Part shown: piece after piece, positions 35,201 through 45,783 of the stretch
How positions within the stretch are numbered: position 1 is the first letter of the stretch
Layout of the letters: each line of letters starts with the position of its first letter
Source of the DNA: Rhizopus arrhizus
Lineage: Eukaryota; Mucoromycota; Mucoromycetes; Mucorales; Rhizopodaceae
Assembly (NCBI GenBank): GCA_024220505.1
Contig: JAKZZE010000023.1
Location: 620,001 to 684,000 of the forward strand
Length of the DNA: 64,000 nt
Direction: 5' to 3'
The notes under the pieces: model-generated
Databases searched by the model: none
The model's input: only the letters and a program-made list of their open reading frames with translations
Told to the model about the DNA's origin: nothing
Program-made: the position numbers and the translations under genes

Positions 35201-36168
35201 ATGAGGTCTCTGCCTCTCTTGCTCGTGTTGTGGGTCGCTCTCCCTTTTATCGCAAGCACATCTTACGTTCTTCTCAATTTGATCGTGATGATCTCCATCT
35301 TTTATTTGCAGTTGCTCATGAGATGCGTAACTTGGTCGAGTTGTACGGCTCGATCAACTTGATGCAGGGCCGTGTGATTAGCACCATGTTCTTTGAGCCC
35401 TCTACTCGCACCTCTTGCTCATTTGAAGCTGCCATGAACCGTCTGGGTGGTCGAGTTGTCTCTGTAAGCGCCACAAGTTCTTCAGTTCAAAAGGGTGAAT
35501 CACTGGCCGACACTGTGCGCACCTTGGGCTGTTATGCCGATCTCATTGTCCTTCGCCACCCTCAACCTGGAAGTGCTCAAATTGCTGCCAAGTATTCTAA
35601 GGTGCCCATCATCAACGCAGGTGATGGTATTGGAGAACACCCCACTCAAGCCTTCTTGGATGTGTTTACGATTCGTGAAGAACTCGGTACCGTAAACGGT
35701 TTAACAATAACCTTGGTTGGTGATCTCAAGAATGGCCGTACCGTTCACTCCCTTGTCAAGTTATTGACTTATTACCAAGTCACTATCAATTATGTCTCTC
35801 CAGAAACATTGACTATGCCGAAAGAAATCGTGGAAGCTGCTAAATCTGCTGGTATCAAACAAAACTTCTACTCTTCTCTTGATGAAGTGATTGGTTCTAC
35901 AGATGTCTTGTACATGACCCGTGTTCAAAAGGAACGATTCGAAACAGAGGATGAATATCTACGAGTGAAGGATGCCTTTATTCTTAACAACAACGTCTTG
36001 AGTAAGGCTAAGTCTCAAATGATTGTGATGCATCCTCTTCCTCGTGTGAATGAAATTGAACCTGAAGTTGATTTTGATCAAAGAGCCGCTTACTTCCGTC
36101 AAATGAGATATGGTTTATATGTTAGAATGGCTTTGTTAACTCTTGTTATGGGTACTCTTCGTAACTAA
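29236..36168 (+). CDS. URA2: Multifunctional pyrimidine protein: glutamine amidotransferase / carbamoyl-phosphate synthase / inactive DHOase / aspartate transcarbamylase
   Basis: Three exons (29236-29509, 29582-31974, 32032-36168; introns 72 and 57 nt) give 2267 residues, matching fungal Ura2 (about 2200). It catalyses the first two steps of UMP synthesis in the cytoplasm. Domains: class I glutaminase with GICLGHQ (nucleophile Cys about 355) and QFHPES; two ATP-grasp synthetase halves (first from about 400, [17 protein letters not shown]; second with [15 protein letters not shown]); an MGS-type allosteric domain near 1410-1530 (site of UTP feedback in the family). A DHOase-like domain with lost metal ligands (NIN-AY near 1566) follows, then a KKKKKR/acidic linker and the ATCase with FEPSTRTS (from 2010) and HPLPRVNEI. 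An N-terminal leader of about 45 Pro/Thr/Ser-rich residues precedes the GATase. AATAAA lies just after the stop (36185). A real DHOase must be encoded elsewhere. Confidence 0.98.
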
Positions 36169-37170
36169 ATGCTGATTGTATACAAATAAAAGTATAAATT
36201 CTTTTTTATATTGAAATACTTTTTGCGATTTTTTAAACTTTCTTATTTAAATGACTAATCGTTTATATATGTCATTAAAATACACATATTTTTACATGAT
36301 TTGCCAAACACTAGAGACTTGCACTTACGGTATTCAGCTGTTTCTTTATTATATATTTCAAGTCAGAAAATTCTTGCTATGCAACTGCTTCTTTGTTTGA
36401 GTTACGTAGGCAAGACTAATAAGTTTTTCCCACCAAGTATAGAAAGGTATCAAAACCGCTTTCATCTACTTTTCTTGACAATAAGGCTTCATCTTTAGTA
36501 TCCTTCATTCACAAAAATTCATTGTCTCAAGTGGTATCAGCCTTGACTGTATGGTGTTATTAACATAAAAAGAATCATTAACCATCAAATGCTCTTTTCG
36601 CAATATTTGTTCCTGTATGGTGGCTGAATTTTTTTTCTGATTGCCTCCTACTTCTGCTGCGTATGTGTATCTTGTTGAATAAAAACAAACAACAAAGAAA
36701 GTGATAATATTGTTAGTTTAAGAAACAGGATATAAAAAGCAGAGAGACAAGACAATAGTATTGTATTAGCAAAACACTTTTTAATAAAATATTTAATTAC
36801 TGCTTATTTCTTGCTTTAAAATGTAATTTTTGTCCAAAAAAGGCCAAATAAGGTTGCTAATAATATGCTAAATGTTATTAAAGCAAAGAGTGCGTGGCAG
36901 TATTGATGGCAATCATATAACTTACTATTCGCAGAGATATATTGACCACAAGTATTTTCTAATTTAAAATGGCTTAATGCAAATACAGAAATACTTGTTA
37001 TTATAAAACAGATTTCTCATATGCAAAACTTAGAGCTTACTATATGCAACATGATTGGAAAAACTTTGTACTGTCAACTTTGAATTGAATCAAACCCAGC
37101 CACCAAGCTTTAAACACATTTTGATCAATCATAATTTTTCTTTTTTTTTTTTCTTTTTCTTCTTGGGTTA
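36169..37170. other. Intergenic, no gene seen
   Basis: 1 kb, AT-rich. It contains the URA2 poly(A) signal and the upstream region of the next gene, with a polypyrimidine stretch (37138-37163) just before its ATG. Confidence 0.6.
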
Positions 37171-39566
37171 ATGTCATCATTCTCGATATCATCAGAAGTT
37201 CCCTCAAGGCGCCATGCTCAGAGCGTTGCTGGTTTTCATCAACGTCACCGTAATGTTTTCTCAAAAGTATTAAAACCAAAGACTTTAAGAGAGGAGATTC
37301 AAGCTTTTTATGCAAGACAAGTAGAAGGCATACCTTATATTCCGTCTTATCTTCAAAACACAGTTTATGCACAATTATTGGAACAGCAAAGTTTATTGTT
37401 TAAAAAGATACCCCATGTAAAGCTAACAGCAAAGTCCGAGAAAACTGTTGAGGCTCCTGCTCAAAAAGTCAAATGGAGATTTGTATTCAAGGCAGACGGA
37501 ACGGTTGAAACAATACCCATTGTCAGTCAAGAAGAATATAATACTGAGCATTTTGCTCTGAGAAGGTCTAATGAGTTTTATGGAAGTATTAGTGCCTTGA
37601 ACAACAACAGCAACAGCAACAACAACAACAACAATAACAGTAGTAGTAGCAGTAGTAGTATCAACGTTAGTAGTAGTAGTAGTAATAACAACAGTCCTTT
37701 AAGTAAAGCAATGCCCTCCCAGAAAGAATATGCAGCTTTAGAAACGCTATTACAGGAAAATTTTAATTATTCCTTAGCTTCGCAGGATTTAAGACTTCCA
37801 ACCAGCTGGAACCCGAAAACAAGAGGTGACAACATTGAGTTAGGTAGGAACTGTTTACAACTTACATATCAAGGTAATAGGAAATTAGGGAGAGATTTAA
37901 GCATACAAATTAATTCTTTTTTTTAGGTCCTGGAAAAGATGATGTAGAGGCCTCGTCTATCAAGGCTAACCATTCAGTGAAAAAACAATGCGGCATATAT
38001 TATTTTGAGGTTCAAATTGTTTCTAAAGGTGTTGATGGTCATATTGGTATTGGGCTTTGCAGAAATATCAATAGCTTAGATCGATTACCAGGTAAAAAAA
38101 AAAAAAAAGAGTGAGAGAAAGAAGAAAAAGGACGACCACAAAATAGCTTAAAGCTAACTTTGTTGATTGTATAGGTTGGGAAGAGCATTCTTGGGGTTAT
38201 TACGGACATAATGGTCACATATCCTCAGGTCCTGGTACAGAGAAACCTTATGGCCCACGATTTAGTACAGGTGATGTTGTCGGCTGCGGTATTGATTTTA
38301 GAGACATGTCAGCATTTTACACCAAAAATGGCGTCCATTTGGGTACAGCTTTTAAAAACATAAAAGATGCAAATGTTTTCCCATTTATTGGATTTAAAAC
38401 AACGGGAGAAAAGGTCATGACTAATTTTGGATCAAAACCGTTTAAATTTGACGTCAGGCAATATGTTTTAAATGAGAAACGAAACCTAATAGAGGACATT
38501 GCTACCAAACCTGCAAAGTCCTCCCATTCACAATCCACTGTTATTAATGATGCTGCAGCTAAAAGCTTGGCTGATAAACTTGTATTGGATTATCTTCGGC
38601 ATCATGGCTACAGTAATTCAGCATATGCTTTGGAAAAAAGGATGTCTGTATTAAATAAAGAAGATGAATCAATGGATGAAGACGAACCACTGGATATAGA
38701 TTATATTCGTAGACAAGGTAAGATATAAAGATCAAACAATATTTTTTTAATTAATAAATTTCCTTCTCTTTTATTTAGAAATTCGCCAATTGGTCCTAGA
38801 AGGCGATATTGACAATGTTATCGAAATATGTAATCAGCATTATCCCAATGTACTAAGCGAAAATATATGTATTTTATTCAATCTAAAATGTCGAAAATTC
38901 TTGAACATGGTTCAAGCAGCAGCAGAAGGGAAGAAGGCGGCCGAAACAATGACCACTGATTATGATGAATATGAAGCAGAGAGTTTGGTCATCTCAAATA
39001 ACGATAATTGTATGAAAAAACGCATAAATACACTTGCAGACGTAGATTCATTCAACTGTAAAAAGAAGAAGCTAAGAATGCATACAGATGACGAACTTGA
39101 GCCGTTTAGGGAAGTGATGGCTTATGGAAACGAATTGAAAAGAGAATATGAAGAAACTGCAAAGGAAGATTCGACTATAAAAGAGGAATTAACGGTTAGC
39201 TTTATTTATTTGATAGGGAGCTCTCTTTTTAATTTCTTTTTTAGAAAACGTTTTCTACCTTGGCTTATTCAGACCTATCAGACCCAACCATTGCTTATTT
39301 ATTTGAAACATCTGAAAAAGAAAACCTTGCACTTAAACTCAATTCTGCAATCTTAGGTAAAGCTTAAAATATTTAGCAAATCAAAAGCACTAAACGCACA
39401 CATACAAATTTGTATTACAGTATCTCTAAACAGATACCCCAACTCATCTATTGAACGCATTTATCGACAAACATCAACCATCATTGGAGAACTGGTTTTA
39501 GGTGGAAATGCAAAGGCAGCACTGTTGGAACCAGAAAGCGATTATCTAAATTCCTATCATCGTTAG
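37171..39566 (+). CDS. Gid1/Vid30 (RanBPM)-like SPRY-LisH-CTLH-CRA protein
   Basis: Six exons (37171-37873, 37927-38091, 38175-38717, 38779-39194, 39245-39356, 39421-39566) all join in frame, giving 694 residues. SPRY domain at about 225-385 (NCLQLTYQGPGKDDVEASSI, GIYYFEVQIVSKG, GWEEHSWGYYGHNG.ISSG, DVVGCGIDF..FYTKNG). LisH near 422-450 (LVLDYLRHHGYSNSAYAL). CTLH follows (EIRQLVLEGDIDNVIEICN), and a CRA domain at the end (FSTLAYSDLSDPTIAYLFE, LNSAILG). This is the substrate-receptor scaffold of the Gid/CTLH E3 ubiquitin ligase, which in yeast degrades gluconeogenic enzymes after glucose return. It carries an Asn/Ser low-complexity insert (about 145-172) coded by near-perfect AAC/AGT repeats. 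The first donor was chosen at 37874 because it keeps the conserved LTYQG-PGKDD join. Confidence 0.93.
37605..37695 (+). repeat. Coding trinucleotide repeats (AAC)n and (AGT)n
   Basis: Tandem AAC/AAT/AGC codons followed by tandem AGT/AGC codons encode Asn and Ser runs within the Gid1-like protein. A likely length-variable microsatellite. Confidence 0.9.
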
Positions 39567-40140
39567 ACTTGTATTTCTTTTTCCTATTGTAAATCATTCG
39601 CTTATTTTTTAGGCCAAAAAAGAATAAACGATCGTTGTATTATATAATTGAATAACATTTTACTTATGAAAACAATTGGAACTCAAATTGAAGCATCTTA
39701 AACTGATGGTCTTACTATGAATTCGTCTATTTTGTTTAAAGAGCTGTACAAAAAAAAAAAACACCCACACACACACACATACTCAATGATTTCATATCGA
39801 GATTTACAAAGTTTCTGCACACACAGTAGGAACATATAGTGTTTAATAGAGTCTTAAGATATGCCATGAAGACAGTATATGTATATTGTTTATATAGACA
39901 ATTGTATACAGAAAGAAAAAAAAATAGATGGCCAAAATGGTAATATAGTGATATTGGTATATGGCAGGAAAATAAAAGAATAATTTAAGTAAAACCATAG
40001 ATAATAAAGGGGAGAAGAGGCATAAAAATCATAAAGTGTGTTGCTGGATTAAATCAAAATTCATGAAGTGGCTAGGTAACGTTAGTAAAAGGGACTCAAT
40101 TAATATGATTATCTAAGTAATGGAAATTTTTTTGAGGATG
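39567..40140. other. Convergent 3' intergenic region
   Basis: Lies between the stops of the Gid1-like (+) and H2C2 (-) genes. Includes a CA microsatellite (39765-39779) and AATAAA near 39622. No gene seen. Confidence 0.6.
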
Positions 40141-41322
40141 TTAGATATCCACTTGAAGTGAGTTTTCGGACATGTGTATTGGTGATAAAAATTGATTTGT
40201 TGAACAATTAGAAGAGGCCATGCTGGAACACGTTGCATCATACGCATAACGATGAGAAAGAAGGTCTGTTGAAGAAATGGCCGAGGGACGCATAAAGACG
40301 GCAGTTGCGGCGGCAGCGGCAACTGCATTTTGGTCAACTGCTTCGAATGCGTCAGAGCAGTAGTAATCATTTAATGAATAACTGTTGTTTTGAGTATAGA
40401 TTATGGAAGCATGAGAAGCTTGAGTGAATGAATGCATTGAGTCGCAGTGCTGCTTGTTGATCGGATTGGAAAAGGAAGAACAATCAAGAAAACCATGATC
40501 CTCCTGATCATACATTGGACAAAAACAAGACTTTTTCGGTGAAGGACTGGAAGACAAACAGACATAGTTTCCAGAAATCTCATAACCACATACAGATGTG
40601 GATGGCCCAGAAGACAGATCGATATCTTCTTTAAAAGGCGAAGGTGTGTAAATAGTTGTGATACCAGAGTCAAACGAGTAGGCATGTCGAGTGAACTGTG
40701 GAGGACTTGATACCTTGGTTGCAGCAGGGCCACTGTTTCGTCGAATAATACAGAATGGACAGTGCCGAACAAATCGAGCGACTAACTCTTTGGGTATCCA
40801 TGAGTATCTTTTGCGAACCTGTCAAAGAAAAAACGTAGTGATCAATACTGTGGATCTCTTTATAAAGCAACTAGCTTGCCTTACTATAGCTGAGGTTTTA
40901 TCACGTCCACCGTGATGAGCTTCTCGATGTGCCTTTACTAAAATATCATAAATATGCTCTTTTGTAGCTACTGGCTTATTGTCGTGACAAACCACATCAC
41001 ATGTACCTATTTGAAATTGAAACATCTTCTTGACCCAAAAGCGAAATTGAGCGGTTGAAATTGATGTATTTCTTGGATCTCTCAGGACATGTTGAATTTG
41101 TGCATAACGTTGTTGATCTACCAATGCCTTGTCTCTCTTCTTGGGGCTTAATGTGTTGAGATAGCTATTGATAATATCTTCAAATTGATGCACAGTGGGT
41201 ATTTGGTCATTGTCATCAAAGATCTCATCAGGAAGAGTTGATCGAGGATAAAATCTAGGGCAATCATCAACATGGTAATTATTGTAAGGCTGATGGTAGT
41301 ATGGTGACGTGGTCGAAGTCAT
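40141..41322 (-). CDS. H2C2 (integrase-type) zinc-finger protein
   Basis: Two exons (40885-41322, 40141-40818; 66-nt intron) give 371 residues. The exon junction falls inside an H2C2 zinc-binding domain: H132-x3-H136 (AHREAHHGGRDKT) and C166-x2-C169 (RHCPFC), with YSWIPKELVARFVRHC between. This is the fold of retroviral/Ty3 integrase N-terminal domains and of the histone-UAS-binding domain of yeast Spt10. No RNase H-like integrase core or other retroelement domain follows. The C-terminal half is instead a Ser/Asn/Ala-rich region typical of transcription regulators, so it is probably a host DNA-binding factor rather than a transposon. A Spt10-like role in histone gene control is possible but no acetyltransferase domain is present. 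Confidence 0.75.
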
Positions 41323-43109
41323 GAAGCAAAAGAAAAGGAGGGAGTATTTTTGGTAAATTGTGAGTAAAATATAGCTATAAGGTTTTTATAAATAGATGCT
41401 GTAACGTGAAAAAAAGAAAGAGAGTAAAAGGGATTGTCTAGTTCTTTATGTAGGAAAATAAAAAGGGGAAAAACATGTTAAAAGTTGAAAAATGCTGTAG
41501 TATAATATCAAGGAATGGACTATTTAACCGGAACTTTGGACGTATATATATTTATTATTCATGCAGCCTCGTTGACCTTGCTTTACATAGTGGTTTAATT
41601 ATCCTTATAGTAAACCAATATGAAAATCAAGTAATACTAACAGAAAAAGAAGCTCATTACCGAACGTTGACACTTAAAAAAATTATGTTTTCAACTAATT
41701 TAAAAACATTGCAAAAAATTGTTTTCTAAAGTCGCCTTTCTTTTTTTTTTTTGCCTGCTTATTATTCTGTCTATAGTAGCCGTCCCTATTTTACACATTT
41801 TTAAAATAACTTCTTATTTTGGACCAAAGAAAGCAAGGAGAGACCATGAAACGCCAACTACATTAGTTCAATCCACAGCTAATGAATTCCATATAAAAGA
41901 GTAAATTTCAAGTAAAAGTACATGAGATTTCCAGACTGTCTCTTTGCATAAGTACCGTCTTTCAATATTCTCAACCAACTCTCTTTGGCCAATTTTGATA
42001 TTTTTATGCAAATTATGCTACATTTTCTTTTGTATCTCCTAAATTGAATGTAACTTTAGTAAGTCGTAACCCAAGCGTCTTATATCACTCTACTAATATG
42101 TACCCGCAATAGCTATTTACGTATTATGTTATTATACGCGAGACCCCATAATATTTACCAAAATATAGGTAAAACAAAGCAAGAAGTAGTCATGGAAGTA
42201 AGTTTACTTTTCCTTTTCTGTATCTTTTCGTGCTCGAAATTATTTCTATTTATATGCAGATTCATTATTAAAAGTCTGTGGTGAATTGGCTATGACCAAA
42301 AAGAATGTTGCTCAAAGCTTCTGAGAATGATAATTCATCAATTACTGTTCAGAAAAGAAAAGATCATATTCTGATTACTTATACACATGTAAAAATATCT
42401 ATGTGTACTCAACATGGCTATTTTTTTTTTTAATTTGTGATTCGGCTCTTTCATTCTCGTGTTTGAATCGGATAAAGAGACCAATAGAGAATAGCTGACT
42501 TTTTATTTTATAGGGGAAAATTAAAATGAAAAAACCAACTTGCTGATAGGATGATAAGTTAAAGGAAAAAAACTAACACAACAAACTAGGTGGAATCACT
42601 AGACACAAACGGCCCATGAAGCAATATTCCTATCAAACGTTATGATGAAACATACAGAAGAATAAACAACAGATACCAAAAAAAAGACAAAAGCATAGGT
42701 CAATAAAATAACCAAAGATAGAAAAAGGTCAGTGCGTACAGATAAGCCAACGAAATGGGCAGTAGCTAAAATAGTCTTTCAGCAAAAGGGCTAGAAAAAA
42801 TCAGAGTAGCAGCCAGCCTGAAAGGCAACACTGGAATAAGGATTCAGAAACAAATAATCCGGTTGCAAAAGACCAAGGCCAAAGACAGACCAGAGCCAAA
42901 TTCTTCAGAAAACGTAGTAATTGTGGTTTTTAGACGTAAAGAGAACATTTTTAAGGAGAATTTTGGTAGCAAAAGATGAGTAAATGTAGTGGCATGCGCA
43001 TCAATCTGGTTATTGGAAAATTTGACTTGCTAACATTATTATAGCACTTTCTAAATAAACGAGAAGAAATGAAGACCATCCAGTTAAGTCTCAACTTTGA
43101 TCTATTCAT
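41323..43109. other. Intergenic, AT-rich, no confident gene
   Basis: Open frames at 41475-41729 and 41719-41904 (the latter with a hydrophobic segment, IILSIVAVPILHIF) have no recognised content. From 42840 onward some plus-strand Lys/Gln-rich stretches may be decayed 5' parts of the LINE that follows. Confidence 0.4.
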
Positions 43110-43800
43110 TCAACAGATGAGTTAAGATGGTATCAATATAACAGCATTGAAGAATTGTTAATTAACAACAATGTTCAGCATTAACACAAATTCACAAATA
43201 TAAATAACAATAACTGGAAAGCTTTTATCAGTAGTCCTATACACCATATTCCTAAAAATGTTTGGTACAGAATTCTGCGTAAAAAACTATTCACTCGATC
43301 TAATTTGCATAGAATAATTCCAGCAGATATAGAATACAAATACTGTCAAATATGTAAATTACCAGAAACAGAGCAGCATATGCTCTTCACTTGCATTCAA
43401 AAATAAGGCTAGTGGAAAGTAAATTCAAGAAATACTTGTCAAACATTAAAGATTCTAACTGCAGCTCAATACTCCACGATATTTCTACACTTAGATTTTC
43501 CAAGTATTACATCTTACATTATCATGAAAAACTTACAGTATATGATTTTTTGCTGTGGTCATCCAGTTTGTATGAAAATTTGCTGGCAACAATTCCTTGA
43601 AAAGACTCCTAACTGGACGAGATTGTCATCAATCAAATCCATAAAGAACCATCAAAACTTTCTGCTCACAGCTCTTTATGCTAATGTCCTTAGTATCTTT
43701 GTCATAATTTCTTGTTTAATATATTCGCATCACTTTTAGTTCTTATATTCTTTGGTGAGTTTTAATAAACTTTAAAATTTTCATTCATGAAAAAAAAAAA
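43110..43800 (+). mobile_element. Non-LTR retrotransposon (LINE) 3' fragment with zf-RVT domain
   Basis: The plus strand encodes the end of a LINE reverse-transcriptase ORF: SSPIHHIPKNVWYRILRKKL followed by a zinc-binding module CQIC-x8-H-x4-C (43343-43397), then frameshifts, ICWQQFLEKTP, and a stop. The non-coding tail ends TTTTAATAAACTTTAAAATTT..CATGA followed by an A run (43790-43800). It is 5'-truncated with at least one stop after the zinc motif, so inactive. The same family and 3' end appear at 11725-13240. Confidence 0.8.
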
Positions 43801-45506
43801 TACTAGACTTGCAGGAGCAGATTACAAAGAGCAGATGGTGCTTTTTTATGGTTATGAAACAACGGGGTTACTGTTTTCTTAAGTCATACCTTCCATTGGC
43901 TAAATGTAATTGAAACTGTTAAAAACTATTGTTGTATTTAATAAAAGAGGCTTCTCTGAAGGCAAAGATCAAATAATATGCTATTTTGTTGCTTGGCTGA
44001 TGAAAAAAAATTGTAAGAACAAGTCGTCTTGAGAAAAGTTGTCTTATACGCTAATATAAACTACGTTTGCTGTTAAGTGGTAATTTTTACTTTGTCATCA
44101 TTTAATGTCATAATCAATCAAATGTAATACTAAAAAAGTGAAGAGAGTTCATTAAATATTCACATTAATACGTTAGTTAATCATACTTAATTGTTGTTTT
44201 ACTGAAGCCAAGGACCAATTTGAATAAAGATAAAAGAGTTCATATCGCCTACAAATGTTTAATTATTCTTGATTTATACAAAGAAAAGATATACATGCCT
44301 TTTTATGTAGATTCGTAGCAAGTGAAAAAAAAAGTAGTAAAGAATATAAAGGGGAGGGAAAGGAAAAGGTACTTTGTGCATGTACTACATGAATGTATAA
44401 ATCTAGTATCAATTTCTGGAGTTAATGAAGAGAGCAGCCCTATCAATTAGAGATGCTCAACTGTTTAACTAACAATAAAATGATGGTTGGCTGACTTATA
44501 AAGTTATCGGGTACCCTATGCTTCATTGACTCACCGATGCAATGAACTTTATATAATAACACTATCATTGCCTTCAGAAAGTGCTCTAGCAAAGATTCTT
44601 TGTACAAAAAATTTACATCACAGAATCTATGATGTAAGAAAGCAATGGTGATTAACTAAAAGTAATGCATGTATTAAAATTAAGTTAGTCTTTAATTTGG
44701 CTGTGTTGAATAAGGATATGAGGGTATTCATTAAGAGAGAAATCGAACAGCCATAATCAAATCGATCACCAAATTCGAGTTTTCTTATATACTCTATAAA
44801 GTATTATAGCCCCACTGCCAATTTCATGAACAGATATCTGAATATATCCTTTGTTTTATGCGACGAATATAATTCTACCCAGCTTTACATTTTTTGACAG
44901 CCACACTGAGTCAAGGCAAATCAGTCATGGATTTAATTAAAAAAAAGTTGCTATACCTGGATATTTGAGTCATCAGGTAGATTTTGATAAAGGACAAATC
45001 CTTATTTTTTAATAAACATGTCTAACTTTCATAAAGAATAATTGCTTTTCTACTTGTACAAGTGTATTTTTATAAGTAATATATTAGCAGAAGTTAGATA
45101 GAAAAAATGTTTGTGTTTTGGCTGGATTTAGAACAACACGTATCTATAATCTGATTTTGATCCAGTGATTATGTCATCTTGTGAATTCATTTAATCTCGA
45201 TTTTTGTAAATGAAAAAAGAATGGACCATTCAAGTCTCTTTAAATATATAAAGTAGTTTGAATTTACGCGTATATATGAATTTAAAACTATACGTTTCAC
45301 GATCTGAGTTCTTGCTCTGCATCCGAGAATTTTTGCTCTAATGGAATGAAGAAATGCCGGGTCACAAGCTAATTTGTTAAAGTATTCTTTGTATCACTGC
45401 TGTCATGTTTTCTTACAAAAAAAGTCTACAAGGCATGGTCAAATATCGGTTTTAAACATTTTTTATTGGCTTTTGAGATTTAAATGAGGAAAACAAGGTT
45501 GTGTTA

Positions 45507-45548
<42 letters not shown>

Positions 45549-45561
45549 GGCGCATTGTATT
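43801..45561. other. Intergenic, no gene seen
   Basis: AT-rich with stops in all frames. A 32-A tract at 45513-45544 lies just downstream of the small secreted protein gene (a T tract on its coding strand). Confidence 0.55.
45513..45544. repeat. Poly(A) homopolymer of 32 bases
   Basis: Longest homopolymer in the window, located 17 nt past the stop codon of the small secreted protein. On the coding strand it is T32, so it is not a retroposed poly(A) tail of that gene. Confidence 0.9.
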
Positions 45562-45783
45562 TTATGGAGCACCACCTGAGCTTGAACTTGAACCACTACC
45601 AAGCAAGCTACCAATTTGATTAACGATGTCAGTAAGTTGGCCGAAAAGATCATTAAGGACAGGAATACTAGGTGCAGCAGCGCCGTCTTGTCGTTTTACC
45701 AAATCAACAGAGTTTTCAAGGGGAAGCGAAAACACGACCATAAGAGCAGATAATAAACCAAAGAGAGCAAGAAATAAACGCAT
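45562..45783 (-). CDS. Small secreted protein with Kex2-type site
   Basis: 73 residues from the ATG at 45783. An in-frame alternative 30 nt upstream would add KKNFIIQNN before the hydrophobic core and is less likely. It has a clear signal peptide (MRLFLALFGLLSALMVVFS), a short propeptide ending in KR (VDLVKR, a Kex2 dibasic site), then a mature peptide of about 38 residues with Leu/Ile-rich amphipathic character (LNDLFGQLTDIVNQIGSLLG) and a Gly/Ser tail. No Cys. A TATA-like TATAAA lies about 50 nt upstream of the start. It could be a secreted peptide or surface-active protein; function not recognised. Confidence 0.65.
   Translation of the reverse strand: MRLFLALFGLLSALMVVFSLPLENSVDLVKRQDGAAAPSIPVLNDLFGQLTDIVNQIGSLLGSGSSSSSGGAP

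Noticed and set aside
40141..41322. H2C2 gene as an LTR retrotransposon fragment
   Set aside because: No RNase H, integrase core or LTRs nearby, and the intron-containing gene has its own regulator-like C-terminus.
41719..41904. Short hydrophobic plus-strand frame
   Set aside because: Begins at a non-ATG codon, has no context, and the region is A/T homopolymer-rich, which yields hydrophobic frames by chance.
45513..45544. A32 tract as a retroposed poly(A) tail
   Set aside because: It lies on the wrong strand relative to the adjacent secreted-protein gene and no retroposed body precedes it.
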